DNA of 37,368 bases from NCBI GenBank assembly GCA_913057725.1, contig CAJXOS010000054.1:1-37368 (forward strand), in the 5' to 3' direction. The notes beneath the pieces were generated by a model, which saw only the letters and a program-made list of their open reading frames with translations, did not search any database and was not told where the DNA came from. The position numbers and the translations under genes are program-made. The DNA is from an uncultured Lewinella sp. (GTDB taxonomy: Bacteria; Bacteroidota; Bacteroidia; Chitinophagales; Saprospiraceae). The stretch's first letter is position 1, and every line of letters begins with the position of its first letter. Shown piece by piece: positions 1-7,801 of the stretch.

Positions 1-33
1 GATACCTCTCAAAATCGCCACGGACTATTGACT
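1..33. repeat. 33-bp terminal inverted repeat, left copy
   Basis: The first 33 bases are the exact reverse complement of the last 33 bases of the window (37336-37368); identity stops at base 34. On the minus strand these bases read as the same codons that end the partial gene at the right edge, but a TAG stop lies immediately upstream in that frame, so the left copy is not part of an intact gene. It could be the shared end of two copies of a repeat, or a k-mer overlap left by an assembler. Bases 34-167 hold no convincing gene. Confidence 0.9.
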
Positions 34-167
34 AACGTATTTTTCACTTATTGGCCATCCACTTTATCTAAATTCACTAGGCAAAAAGAAGTTGTCATAA
101 GCGACTCGTAATCAGAAGTATATGATAGAAGTGGATTGGTTGTTTATACATCCTAAACCTCAATATC

Positions 168-1403
168 ATGAAATATTTACTGTTTGTCATTTTGACTTTT
201 TTCTATTCTGGTTTGATCGCACAATCACAAATAGGTAGCGATATCGATGGCGAAGCGACAGATGATAACTCTGGGGTCTCAGTCTCGCTATCCTCAACAG
301 GTACCCGTGTCGCAATCGGAGCCACTAACAATGATGGAAATGGATCCAATTCGGGTCATGTAAGAATATATGAAGAAAGTGGCGGTACCTGGACACAGGT
401 TGGAAATGACATTGACGGCGAAGCTGCTGATGACCAATCTGGTATTTCTATCTCGCTATCCTCAACAGGTGATCGAGTAGCAATCGGAGCTTCGGCAAAT
501 GATGGGAATGGAAACCTTTCCGGTCATACAAGGATATATGAAGAAAGCGGTGGTACCTGGACACAGGTTGGCAGTGACATTGATGGCGAAGCTTCTGCTG
601 ACTTTTCTGGAAGGGCCGTGGACCTGTCCTCCACCGGTGATTGTGTGGCAATTGGAGCCCTTTTCAATGATGGAAATGGATCTAGTTCGGGTCATGTAAG
701 AATATATAAAGAGAGTGGTGGTACTTGGACACAGGTTGGCAGTGATATAGACGGTGAAGCTGCTAGTGACCTATCTGGTATTTCTGTTTCGCTGTCCTCG
801 GCAGGCACCCGTGTTGCTATCGGAGCCTATTTGAATGATGGCAATGGATCGAATTCTGGTCATGTAAGAATTTTTGAGGAGATCGTTTTACCTGTAGAGC
901 TTTATGCCTTTTACGGACAAGAATCTGATAATAGAGTGATGCTTTTCTGGCAAACGGCTTCGGAACGAAATAACAAAGGCTTTGAAGTACAAAAAACGAA
1001 AGCCGGTACCGATTGGCAAACCATTGGCTTTGTGAAAGGGAAAGGAACGACAAATGAATTCAATGAGTATACTTTTCAGGACAGGAATCCCTATTCAGGA
1101 ATTAATTACTACCGCTTAAAGCAATTAGATCATGACGGAAAATATGGGTTCTCAGAAGTTATATCTGTATTATTAAAAAAAGGAAAGGACATACGTATTT
1201 TTCCAAACCCAACTTCCGGAATCGTACAAATTATTGGTGTAGATAACGGAAACTATGTAATAGCGGATTGCCAAGGGGAGAGATTAAAAACTGGAACTTT
1301 AGATGGCCGTCAAATTAATATTTCCAAGTTTCCAAACGGAGTTTACCATATGCAAATCATTCACAAAGGTGATCTATTCAGTAAAAGCATAATCAAGCAT
1401 TAA
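168..1403 (+). CDS. Secreted repeat protein with T9SS C-terminal sorting domain
   Basis: A 411-residue exported protein, probably displayed on the cell surface. Residues 1-19 form a signal peptide ending ...GLIAQ. Four tandem repeats of exactly 56 residues follow, beginning at residues 21, 77, 133 and 189. Each carries Q-[IV]-G-x-DIDGEA, an SLSSTG-x-RVAIGA strand and NDGNG-x-x-SGH, a pattern typical of FG-GAP/beta-propeller-like repeats with Asp-rich, possibly Ca-binding, loops. The fourth unit breaks off near residue 237. Residues 240-330 are an Ig-like linker (LPVELYAF...NYYRLKQLD) common before sorting domains. Residues 343-411 are a type A T9SS sorting domain (IFPNPTSG...GVYHMQI). Function unknown: adhesion or carbohydrate contact is only an inference. 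Export and repeat structure are well supported. Confidence 0.88.
   Translation: MKYLLFVILTFFYSGLIAQSQIGSDIDGEATDDNSGVSVSLSSTGTRVAIGATNNDGNGSNSGHVRIYEESGGTWTQVGNDIDGEAADDQSGISISLSSTGDRVAIGASANDGNGNLSGHTRIYEESGGTWTQVGSDIDGEASADFSGRAVDLSSTGDCVAIGALFNDGNGSSSGHVRIYKESGGTWTQVGSDIDGEAASDLSGISVSLSSAGTRVAIGAYLNDGNGSNSGHVRIFEEIVLPVELYAFYGQESDNRVMLFWQTASERNNKGFEVQKTKAGTDWQTIGFVKGKGTTNEFNEYTFQDRNPYSGINYYRLKQLDHDGKYGFSEVISVLLKKGKDIRIFPNPTSGIVQIIGVDNGNYVIADCQGERLKTGTLDGRQINISKFPNGVYHMQIIHKGDLFSKSIIKH
228..878 (+). repeat. Four 168-bp in-frame tandem repeats
   Basis: Units start near 228, 396, 564 and 732, each 168 bp (56 codons), inside the T9SS repeat protein. DNA identity between units is high, for example the segments coding for GGTWTQVG. 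The last unit is incomplete. Such repeats can expand or contract by recombination or slippage. Confidence 0.85.
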
Positions 1404-1409
1404 CTAGAG

Positions 1410-1445
1410 AACTTACATTAACAATGGCTAATGGTAATGTAAGTT
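1410..1445 (+). terminator. Hairpin after the repeat protein
   Basis: A perfect 11-bp inverted repeat (AACTTACATTA at 1410-1420 with its complement at 1435-1445) and a 14-nt loop start 7 bp past the stop codon. There is no T-tract, so it may be only a transcript-stabilising hairpin. Confidence 0.4.
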
Positions 1446-1514
1446 GTACGTGCACACCTATGTAGCAGAGAGCTTGCGTGGTACCTTAAAAAAACAAACT
1501 AGAATCTGTAGATC

Positions 1515-2048
1515 ATGAGACCATCTATTCGCTTATTACTATTAGCTATGACTTTGATTGCTTGTAAGCAAGAAGGGGATGAAATAAATACTATCGTAGA
1601 AGTGGAAAGTAACCCCATTGAATCATTAGATACTATTCCAAAAGTGACAGGAATTGGAGGGATATTTTTCAAATCAAGTAGTCCTGAAGAAATGAAAGAA
1701 TGGTATAGAGACAATTTAGGTCTCGCCGTTGATGACTACGGTTCTCCGTTCGAATTTAGGAATGCAAATCGCCCTGATGAAGTCAATTATCTTAACTGGG
1801 ATCTCTTTGCAGACTCTACAAGCTATTTCGACCCCTCTGAAAGAGAATTCATGATAAATTATCGGGTCCAAAATATGGAAGGATTAGTTCGGAAACTAAA
1901 GAACAATGGAGTCACCATTCTCGATGCAATTGCAACCTATGACTACGGTAAATTTGTACACATATTGGATGTTGATGGGAATAAAATTGAACTGTGGGAG
2001 CCCGTTGATAGTGTTCTTACGAAAATCGGAAGGCAAACCACCAAATAA
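1515..2048 (+). CDS. VOC-family (glyoxalase/bleomycin-resistance-like) lipoprotein
   Basis: A 177-residue protein with a lipoprotein signal (LTLIAC, lipidated Cys17) and one vicinal-oxygen-chelate fold module at about residues 44-165. The opening strand is followed by SSSPEEMKEWYRDNLGL, the usual first helix of glyoxalase-like domains, and the last strand is GNKIELWEP, with the Glu that serves as a metal ligand in many family members. A single betaalphabeta pair of this size normally dimerises. Family members include lyases, dioxygenases and drug-binding proteins; the substrate cannot be told from sequence. Most VOC proteins are cytosolic, so a lipid-anchored one is less common. It is a stand-alone gene converging on the anti-sigma gene. 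Confidence 0.8.
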   Translation: MRPSIRLLLLAMTLIACKQEGDEINTIVEVESNPIESLDTIPKVTGIGGIFFKSSSPEEMKEWYRDNLGLAVDDYGSPFEFRNANRPDEVNYLNWDLFADSTSYFDPSEREFMINYRVQNMEGLVRKLKNNGVTILDAIATYDYGKFVHILDVDGNKIELWEPVDSVLTKIGRQTTK

Positions 2049-2111
2049 ACCGACAACCCGGAGGTCGTTTACCTATGCAACCCCCAAGGATATACAGAAA
2101 CCCTATAAACC

Positions 2112-2870
2112 TTAAATTGCTACCGCCGCAGACAATGTACTCACTGTTGCGTGATCATTCCCGCCTGCGGGCTCCACAGTCACGTTAAGGGATTCGGCAT
2201 GATCCAGGTAAGCCATAGGGAGTAGCTCTTCCTGTGCCGACTGGTGATTAAAGGTGCCAAGGCTTTTCATTTCACCATCAATATCGGCCCAGAGTTGGTA
2301 GGTTTTATCCGCGGGGATATCAGGTAGGTTCGCTACGCGTAGTAGGCAAGCTTTCTCTGTAGGGTTCCAGTACACAATGACCATGCTATTGGGGGCATAG
2401 TCCGTACCGGTGAGTACCGCTGGCTGCGTATCAGGTGCATTAATGAATGCAAATTGGAGGTTTGTCTTTTGGCAATCCGCTTCCATTTGAGCGATCTGCT
2501 CGGTGTAGGCAGTCGCTTGTGCTTCCAGCTCATTGATGCGCTGCTGCTGCCAAATCCAGACGCCGCCGGCAACCAGTAGTAAGCTGGCAGCATAGGCCAA
2601 CCAAGTATAGCTCAACCGGCTCGAAGGTACCTGCGGCTCTACAGGGTAGTCTTGGCGAAGGACTTTATCCCGTAAGCCTGGTGGCGTTGTCATCTGTTGC
2701 TCCAGGGCGATCTGCTCCAGGGTAGCTTCCTGCTTGTCCAGTGCCTCCCTGATCTCAGGCGACGTTCGGCGTAGTTCCAGCACCTTCGCTTTCTCCTGCT
2801 CACTTACCTCACCCAGCAAGTAGCGCTCCAGTAAATCAGATTCTAATATACCCCTCAGTTCTTTGTTCAT
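2112..2870 (-). CDS. RskA-type anti-sigma factor
   Basis: A 252-residue single-pass membrane protein that should hold the neighbouring ECF sigma factor inactive. Residues 10-75 form a small helical anti-sigma domain (LLERYLLGEVSEQEKAKVLEL) without the zinc HxxxCxxC motif. One transmembrane helix lies at about 88-107, followed by a short coiled coil (108-135). The extracytoplasmic C-terminal domain (about 150-252) has the RskA pattern: LTGTDYAPNSMVIVYWNP, a PADKTYQLWA core, and a LNVTVEPAGG strand near the end. Its ATG overlaps the sigma stop codon by 4 bp (ATGA), so the two are translationally coupled. In RskA systems, cleavage of the anti-sigma factor frees the sigma factor; the inducing signal here is unknown. 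Confidence 0.88.
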   Translation of the reverse strand: MNKELRGILESDLLERYLLGEVSEQEKAKVLELRRTSPEIREALDKQEATLEQIALEQQMTTPPGLRDKVLRQDYPVEPQVPSSRLSYTWLAYAASLLLVAGGVWIWQQQRINELEAQATAYTEQIAQMEADCQKTNLQFAFINAPDTQPAVLTGTDYAPNSMVIVYWNPTEKACLLRVANLPDIPADKTYQLWADIDGEMKSLGTFNHQSAQEELLPMAYLDHAESLNVTVEPAGGNDHATVSTLSAAVAI

Positions 2871-3454
2871 ATTTCTAAATCTACAATAGCGAAGGCGGAT
2901 AATAAAGCGGCGGTGGTGTCAAAATCATACCATTTTCTGAGTTCTCGCAAGCCTATTTTGACCCGAGATTTGACCGTGCCTAAGGGTATTTGTAGGCGGT
3001 CGCTCACTTCTTGCTGAGTGTAGCCCTGCAAGTATAATAAGCTAATGACCGTCCGGTATTTTTCGTCAATCTTTTGCAGCATCCCTTTTACATCTACGGT
3101 CTCAGGTACCGTTTCACGTGACCTATCAGATAGATATACCAATTTTTCGTCCGTTTGGACTTCGGTCTGCTGACGAAATCCCTTCGAGTTGCGACGATTG
3201 ATGGCCAGATTGCGAGCAATGTTGACCATCCAGGTAAACAGTCTGCCCCGTTCGGGGTCATAAGTAGAACCGTTTTCCCAGATCTTTACAAAGGTGTCTT
3301 GTAGCACCTCAGCGGCGTCTTCTTCCCGCCCTACAATCCGGTAGATAATACCATAAAGTGCATCACCATAGTGGTCGTAGATGAGCGGTATACACGCTTG
3401 ATCACGGGCCTGTAGTTGGTCACATAGATGTTGGTAAGCCTGTTTAGAAAGCAT
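2867..3454 (-). CDS. ECF RNA polymerase sigma factor, SigK-like
   Basis: A 195-residue sigma-70 family protein of the extracytoplasmic function class. Region 2 spans about residues 22-92 (LIYDHYGDALYGIIYRIV... DTFVKIWENGSTYDPERGRLFTWMVNIARNLAINRRN). Region 4 spans about 122-175 (YRTVISLLYLQGYTQQEVSDRL then a GTVKSRVKIGLREL recognition helix). Length and lack of extra domains fit classical ECF factors. It is first in a two-gene operon with the RskA-like gene and is divergent from a FAS1 gene. The same combination occurs in Mycobacterium (sigK-rskA with FAS1 antigens mpt70/mpt83), so autoregulation and control of the FAS1 gene are likely but inferred. Confidence 0.92.
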   Translation of the reverse strand: MLSKQAYQHLCDQLQARDQACIPLIYDHYGDALYGIIYRIVGREEDAAEVLQDTFVKIWENGSTYDPERGRLFTWMVNIARNLAINRRNSKGFRQQTEVQTDEKLVYLSDRSRETVPETVDVKGMLQKIDEKYRTVISLLYLQGYTQQEVSDRLQIPLGTVKSRVKIGLRELRKWYDFDTTAALLSAFAIVDLEI

Positions 3455-3918
3455 GAATCTCTAACTCCAATTTTGTGCTTTTGTTCACTTGGTGTTGGAG
3501 GCTGGGGGGCTGTTGAGCTTTGATTTGGTAGGGATGCTTAGTCAGTTCAGGCAAAGCTTGGTAGGGTGTGTTCGCGCTATCGCGCTCACGGTTGAAGTTC
3601 ACTTACGTTCACGGAAAAAGCTCGCTAGGCTCGCGGTTACGCGGCTATCGCCGACGCAGTTGGTACTACTGCGACCGAGAGGGAGCTTTTCCCGTGAGCG
3701 CGATAGCGCGAACACCACCTATTAAGCCTGAAATACAATTCCTCAGCACTACCAACTACAGTCTTAGCAAAGCTAAACTCCCATGTTCCACCACCCCCAA
3801 AAGAAAAAATTAAAAAAAATGCCCCGCAAAAAATCCAAGGCGCTTTTTTCTCGGTAGGTATCAATGTCAACCGATTGTATCAAGGAAGTTTCACCTTCCA
3901 AACAAAACTAAATTAAGA
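3455..3918. other. Divergent intergenic region with palindromic element
   Basis: 464 bp between the divergent sigma and FAS1 genes. It should contain both promoters; no clear TAnnTTTG box was found, which fits ECF-type promoters but proves nothing. The middle is occupied by a GC-richer palindromic repeat (3563-3720). Short open frames across the palindrome have no initiation signals or protein-like composition and look spurious. Confidence 0.7.
3563..3720. repeat. Large imperfect palindromic intergenic element
   Basis: Perfect 24-bp arms at 3568-3591 and 3692-3715 (outer part GTGTTCGCGCTATCGCGCTC) face each other across about 100 bp. A second block (GGAAAAAGCTC near 3611-3621, GAGCTTTTCC at 3684-3693) extends the pairing if a 23-bp insertion in the left arm, itself containing two TTCAC steps, is looped out. 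The element is GC-richer than its surroundings and non-coding. It resembles dispersed palindromic extragenic repeats or a non-autonomous element; no transposase is present. Confidence 0.75.
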
Positions 3919-4473
3919 ATGAAAAAGATCCTTTTTATCGCCCTGTTGAGTGTTTGTGTATCCGCTCAATCTGCTTTTGCCCAATGTGGTGGTAGCCGCA
4001 GTAACGCCACTAATGTATCCTATCACCATGATAAGGACATCGTAGACATTGCCGCTTCTGCCGATGATTTCAGCACCTTGGTGGCTGCAGTACAAGCTGC
4101 CGACCTGGTGAGTACACTGAAGTCGGACGGACCCTTCACGGTATTCGCCCCGACCAACAATGCTTTTGGAAAACTTCCATCCGGAACAGTGGAGTCTCTG
4201 CTTAAGCCAGAGGCCAAAGATCAACTGACCACCATCCTGGCTTACCATGTCGTACCGACAGATATCTCAGCGGAGATGTTGGTGATGGCCATCCAAGCTA
4301 CCGGTGGAAGTTTTGAGATGAAGACCGTAGCGGGAAGCACGCTCACGGCAACTATCAAGAATGGTAGAGCAGCTTTGATTGATGCTCAGGGGAATACCTC
4401 CTACATCACTAAGACCGACTTGAACGCGTCTAATGGCACCATCCACGTGATCGATACGGTGGTACTGCCCTAA
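3919..4473 (+). CDS. Secreted fasciclin (FAS1) domain protein
   Basis: A 184-residue exported protein: signal peptide to about residue 21 (...SAFAQ), then a single FAS1 domain (about 38-184). The conserved H1 box is seen as FTVFAPTNNAF, the central YHVV motif follows, and the H2 box is NGTIHVIDTVVLP at the C terminus. FAS1 proteins mediate adhesion or extracellular binding. Only one FAS1 copy and no anchor are visible, so it is probably periplasmic or released. It stands divergent from a sigma/anti-sigma pair of the type that controls FAS1 genes elsewhere and is followed at once by a strong terminator, so it is monocistronic. Confidence 0.92.
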   Translation: MKKILFIALLSVCVSAQSAFAQCGGSRSNATNVSYHHDKDIVDIAASADDFSTLVAAVQAADLVSTLKSDGPFTVFAPTNNAFGKLPSGTVESLLKPEAKDQLTTILAYHVVPTDISAEMLVMAIQATGGSFEMKTVAGSTLTATIKNGRAALIDAQGNTSYITKTDLNASNGTIHVIDTVVLP

Positions 4474-4495
4474 GGTTTCAATCATAACAATGGGT

Positions 4496-4534
4496 ACGCA
4501 CTTACTGGGAAGGTCCGGTAGGTGCGTTTTTTTT
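4496..4534 (+). terminator. Rho-independent terminator of the FAS1 gene
   Basis: A 10-bp stem with one mismatch (ACGCACTTAC and GTAGGTGCGT), a 12-nt loop and a run of eight T, starting 22 bp after the stop codon of the FAS1 gene. Confidence 0.85.
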
Positions 4535-4603
4535 GGTAGAAAACAGGGGTACAATCTTTATCTTGGGTAGTGCTTAACTCAAAGGTCACTGAAAAATAAC
4601 ACT

Positions 4604-5674
4604 ATGAAGTTATTAGCTTTCTCTATCTGTTTCTGTATTACTACCATTGCTTTTGGCCAAAGACCTCCCATTCCTGACCTACCTGCGATCATTCCCGAAG
4701 AGGTAGGATTTAGTCAAGATTCCTTAAATGCACTGGACGATTTCATTAGTGGCTTTGAGCAGAATGATTTCACCGGGATGGTCGTCATTCGAGACCATAA
4801 AATTGTGATCGAGTACTTCTACACCAACAATTGGCGAACCGATATCAATGACGTACGATCGGTGGGGAAAAGTATCACCAGCCTACTACTAGGCGTTGCC
4901 ATGGAAGATGGCATAGTGAGTAATCTCGATCAAGATGTTTACTCCTTTTTCTCCAAAGAGAAATACCCGATGCTGCATGAGGATTACAAAAATGTCAAGA
5001 TCAGGGACTTGTTAAATATGGCCTCGGGCTTGGATGCCGATTCCGATCGATGGGAGACGCCCGGTAATGCAGGTCAATGGATGGGAAAGGACGAATGGCT
5101 CACCTACTTACTAGGAATATCTCAACCCAATGAACCAGGAAAAAATTGGGTGTATGCCGATATTAATGCAGCCTTGATAGGCGCTATTATTGAAGAAAAA
5201 ACAGGCATGAGTTTAAGAGACTATGCCGATGAAAAGGTATTTAAACCCTTAGGGATCACGAAGTACTTTTGGTACACCAACCCCGCTAACCAAACAGTTG
5301 CCGCCGGCACCTTATTTCTATCTACACTAGATCTGGCCAAAATCGGGGTACTGGTAGCAAACGAAGGAAAATGGGCCGACCAGCAGATCATTCCCCAGGA
5401 CTATATCGAATTGCTCATCGACAGTAAAGGAATTAGTGACCCTGCCAATGCATCTATCTGGGACAGTTATTCAATGTTTTGGTACAGAACTAAAACCATC
5501 AGTAACGGAAGAGAAATAGATTACCTCTGGGCCTCGGGCAACGGTGGTAATCAATTGATCGTGATACCAGAAGAAAACATGGTTATTTCCCTAACGGCCA
5601 CCGCTTATGGGTATCGCTACGGGCATCGAAGAACGCGTGCGGTTTTGAGGAAGCTTTTTGATGCGTTTGAATAG
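4604..5674 (+). CDS. Secreted serine hydrolase, class C beta-lactamase fold
   Basis: A 356-residue exported serine hydrolase of the beta-lactamase/DD-peptidase/esterase superfamily. The signal peptide ends at about residue 19 (AFG-Q). The catalytic SxxK motif is S86-V-G-K89. The second motif is Y184-A-D rather than the common YxN. The third box appears as the Gly-rich SGNGGNQLIV stretch near 311-320, where HxG or KTG would be expected. Such variants are usually esterases or peptidases rather than true beta-lactamases. The next gene starts about 200 bp downstream behind its own putative regulatory element, so co-transcription is not certain. Fold confident; substrate unknown. Confidence 0.88.
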   Translation: MKLLAFSICFCITTIAFGQRPPIPDLPAIIPEEVGFSQDSLNALDDFISGFEQNDFTGMVVIRDHKIVIEYFYTNNWRTDINDVRSVGKSITSLLLGVAMEDGIVSNLDQDVYSFFSKEKYPMLHEDYKNVKIRDLLNMASGLDADSDRWETPGNAGQWMGKDEWLTYLLGISQPNEPGKNWVYADINAALIGAIIEEKTGMSLRDYADEKVFKPLGITKYFWYTNPANQTVAAGTLFLSTLDLAKIGVLVANEGKWADQQIIPQDYIELLIDSKGISDPANASIWDSYSMFWYRTKTISNGREIDYLWASGNGGNQLIVIPEENMVISLTATAYGYRYGHRRTRAVLRKLFDAFE

Positions 5675-5767
5675 TTTAGAAAACCAAGTGCAATGCGCAG
5701 TACGAATGGATGAAGGAGAGCTGGCGAAAAGTGATACCTGATTATTGGCTGGCACACGTGCTGCCTT

Positions 5768-5804
5768 TATGAATTGACGTTGTTTGGGCTTATCTTAAGG
5801 GTTA
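5768..5804 (+). promoter_or_regulatory. Shared upstream element, copy 1
   Basis: 37 bp starting TATGAATTGACG, then GTTTGGG and TTATCTTAAGGGTTA, lying 69 bp before the Tat-cupin gene. Two near-identical copies occur at 12722 and 18365, each upstream of a different exported-enzyme gene. The TTGAC and TATCTT blocks could form a promoter, but their spacing (about 11 bp) fits neither the sigma-70 nor the standard Bacteroidota arrangement, so a regulator or alternative sigma site is possible. Confidence 0.5.
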
Positions 5805-5873
5805 AACGCAAGGGATTAGGTACAGTTATCCCTCTGTTTAAAGACAAATATAGAATCAACTTAAAGATAGTTT

Positions 5874-6941
5874 ATGGACGATTTCAAACGGAGAGAATTC
5901 ATAAAGCTCAGTGCTTTAGGGTTTGCGGGAATAGCTTTACAGCTTAACTCCATCACCACTTATGCCCAGTCTGCGAATGCTCATTTCGGCAAGTGGAACC
6001 AAGATACGGCCATCAACTGGGATGCATTTTTAGAGCGGCTTACGCAATTAGCCAAGACCCAATACGAAATACCGTGGGACCAAAAACAGTACACCCAACA
6101 GGTAAAGCAATTACTTCTACAGTGCCATTTTCCGGGATTCGAAAACATCCGAAAAGAACTTGAATCCTATGAAGATAGGACCCCCAACATGGCTGAAGCT
6201 ACAAATCTTCATATGGAAGTAGATTTTCAGGTGTCGCTTTTTCAATTCGAAAAAGGGGAATACATTCCGCATCATGATCATCCAGATATGACCGGAGTGA
6301 TTAATGTTGTTTCGGGAAGCATATTGGCCAAGAATTACTCCCTAGAGGAACAACTCTCTACCACCAGAGAAATAATAAAAAATGGGCGGAAAGAGGTGAT
6401 GCAAAAGTGTACGGTCAGAGAAGTTGGAAATGAAATTATTGAAGGTGGGCATGTGAGTGTTCTTACCGCGCATGAAGGAAATATCCACTCTATTATGCCT
6501 AATCTATACACTCAAATGGTGGATGTGTTTACACCGGCGTATAAACAGGACACCAGTACCATTTGGTATCAGGTCAATGAAGATGGATTTAGTGAAGGAC
6601 AGAAAAATGTATTTGAAGCGGAATATGTAAACAAGGAGCTGTCAGAAGTTAACGTCATAAAGCTCCGCAACAGGAAATTAAATCGATATGTGGGGGCCTA
6701 CAAAGTGCGTGAGACGAGCTATCTAAAGGTCTATAAGAAAGAGGATGACATTATTTTGGAACGTACGCCCAACTTAGATACACCTGGCATGCTCATGAAA
6801 TTACTGCCTTATGAGCACAACAAGTTTTGGGTAGAGGACCAGCCTATCCGTTGTGTTTTTAATATTGGCGATAGAAAAGAAGCCGAAAGCCTTACCCTAT
6901 TTGTGAGTGGGACAAGTATTACTGCCAATAAGATAAAGTGA
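5874..6941 (+). CDS. Tat-exported thiol-dioxygenase-like (ADO/PCO) cupin with DUF3471-like tail
   Basis: 355 residues. A Tat signal opens the protein (RREFIKLSALGFAGIAL, cut near residue 32). Residues about 105-225 match the cysteamine dioxygenase/plant cysteine oxidase family: IPHHDHPDMTGVINVVSG (compare the family pattern HDHPGM) gives ligands H134 and H136, and GNIHSI gives H205, followed by the family's DVFTPAY strand. The usual cupin Glu is missing, as in 3-His thiol dioxygenases. These enzymes use Fe(II) and O2 to oxidise thiols such as cysteamine or N-terminal Cys to sulfinates, normally in the cytoplasm. Residues about 265-355 (RYVGAYKV...) resemble the DUF3471/lipocalin-like tails of serine hydrolases. 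Its TGA overlaps the ATG of the next gene (TGATG). Confidence 0.8.
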   Translation: MDDFKRREFIKLSALGFAGIALQLNSITTYAQSANAHFGKWNQDTAINWDAFLERLTQLAKTQYEIPWDQKQYTQQVKQLLLQCHFPGFENIRKELESYEDRTPNMAEATNLHMEVDFQVSLFQFEKGEYIPHHDHPDMTGVINVVSGSILAKNYSLEEQLSTTREIIKNGRKEVMQKCTVREVGNEIIEGGHVSVLTAHEGNIHSIMPNLYTQMVDVFTPAYKQDTSTIWYQVNEDGFSEGQKNVFEAEYVNKELSEVNVIKLRNRKLNRYVGAYKVRETSYLKVYKKEDDIILERTPNLDTPGMLMKLLPYEHNKFWVEDQPIRCVFNIGDRKEAESLTLFVSGTSITANKIK

Positions 6942-7612
6942 TGAAACGATTGACAATTCTATTGTTGCTTTTACTCTTCCACAATTATTCAAAAGCTCAG
7001 TCTAATTTAGATGAATTATATGGAGAGTGGGCAAATTATAGAGAGGTAAGTGCTTGCGGTTATGACGATCCGCCTTTGCTTGAGACTAGTCTGAAGGTTG
7101 AGCCTTATTCGCCTGATACAATCCTGCTTACACTAACTAGAGATGGGTATGAGGATGAGGAGTATTATTCAGTAATCCAGGAGTCTACATTAAACGAGGG
7201 AGAATTTTTAGTTAATGCTTATTTTGAAGAATATTATTGTTTCAGAAAAATGATTTTAACCCATAGTGATTCTCTATTTGTAGAGAGCCTTTGTGCCTGT
7301 TTAGCATGCTGGTGCGGTGGAGATTATTTCTTTGTTAAAAGTTCTGACATTACGACCAATGTAGACATAGAAGTTGAAAATTGGCGCATCTATCCCAACC
7401 CTGTATTAAGCAATGTAATCGTTACTGCTCCTGATTTTGAAGATAAAAATGCGGAAATAAGAATTTACAATAGTATAGGGAACTTGGTGCAGCTTGTGCC
7501 TGTCAGTTCAAAACAAAATTTCATCGATCTAGCTGCTTTGAGGACTGGAATATATTATATAGAAATACAGTATGATAACACTAGAATAGTTGAGAAGATC
7601 ATTAAAATTTAA
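6941..7612 (+). CDS. Cys-rich secreted protein with T9SS sorting domain
   Basis: 223 residues using the ATG at 6941, which shares a base with the upstream TGA; a GTG one codon earlier is possible. The signal peptide ends near residue 20 (SKAQ). The middle domain (about 21-135) starts LYGEWANYREV, like lipocalin-type stress or inhibitor domains, and holds six cysteines: C39, C100 and a cluster C118-x-C120-x-x-C123-x-C125. Residues about 148-223 are a T9SS type A sorting domain (WRIYPNPV...GIYYIEI). The domain itself is not one I recognise. Tight coupling to the Tat thiol-dioxygenase homologue suggests a joint function outside the cytoplasm; the Cys cluster as substrate, metal site or disulfide core is speculation. 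Confidence 0.82.
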   Translation: MKRLTILLLLLLFHNYSKAQSNLDELYGEWANYREVSACGYDDPPLLETSLKVEPYSPDTILLTLTRDGYEDEEYYSVIQESTLNEGEFLVNAYFEEYYCFRKMILTHSDSLFVESLCACLACWCGGDYFFVKSSDITTNVDIEVENWRIYPNPVLSNVIVTAPDFEDKNAEIRIYNSIGNLVQLVPVSSKQNFIDLAALRTGIYYIEIQYDNTRIVEKIIKI

Positions 7613-7801
7613 GTTCTATGTGTCAGTTATGTTTGCTATAATCTTGGGATGAAGAGATGAGAATTATTAGTTATGAACTGATGAAAATTAGGCAACTGAG
7701 AACAAAGCTTGTAAGAACATGTTCATACCGCAAACGGCGCACCACAGTAAGGTGTTAATAGGGAGCTAGAGATAGTAAACCAGCCGCCCCACTTAACCAC
7801 A

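Noticed and set aside
3489-3813. Overlapping open frames in the palindromic region
   Set aside because: They arise from the inverted repeat, have low-complexity Arg/Ser-rich translations and no relation to known proteins.
5768-5804. Canonical sigma-70 type promoter in the shared element
   Set aside because: TTGACG and TATCTT are only about 11 bp apart, too close for -35/-10 spacing, so it is annotated only as a regulatory element.
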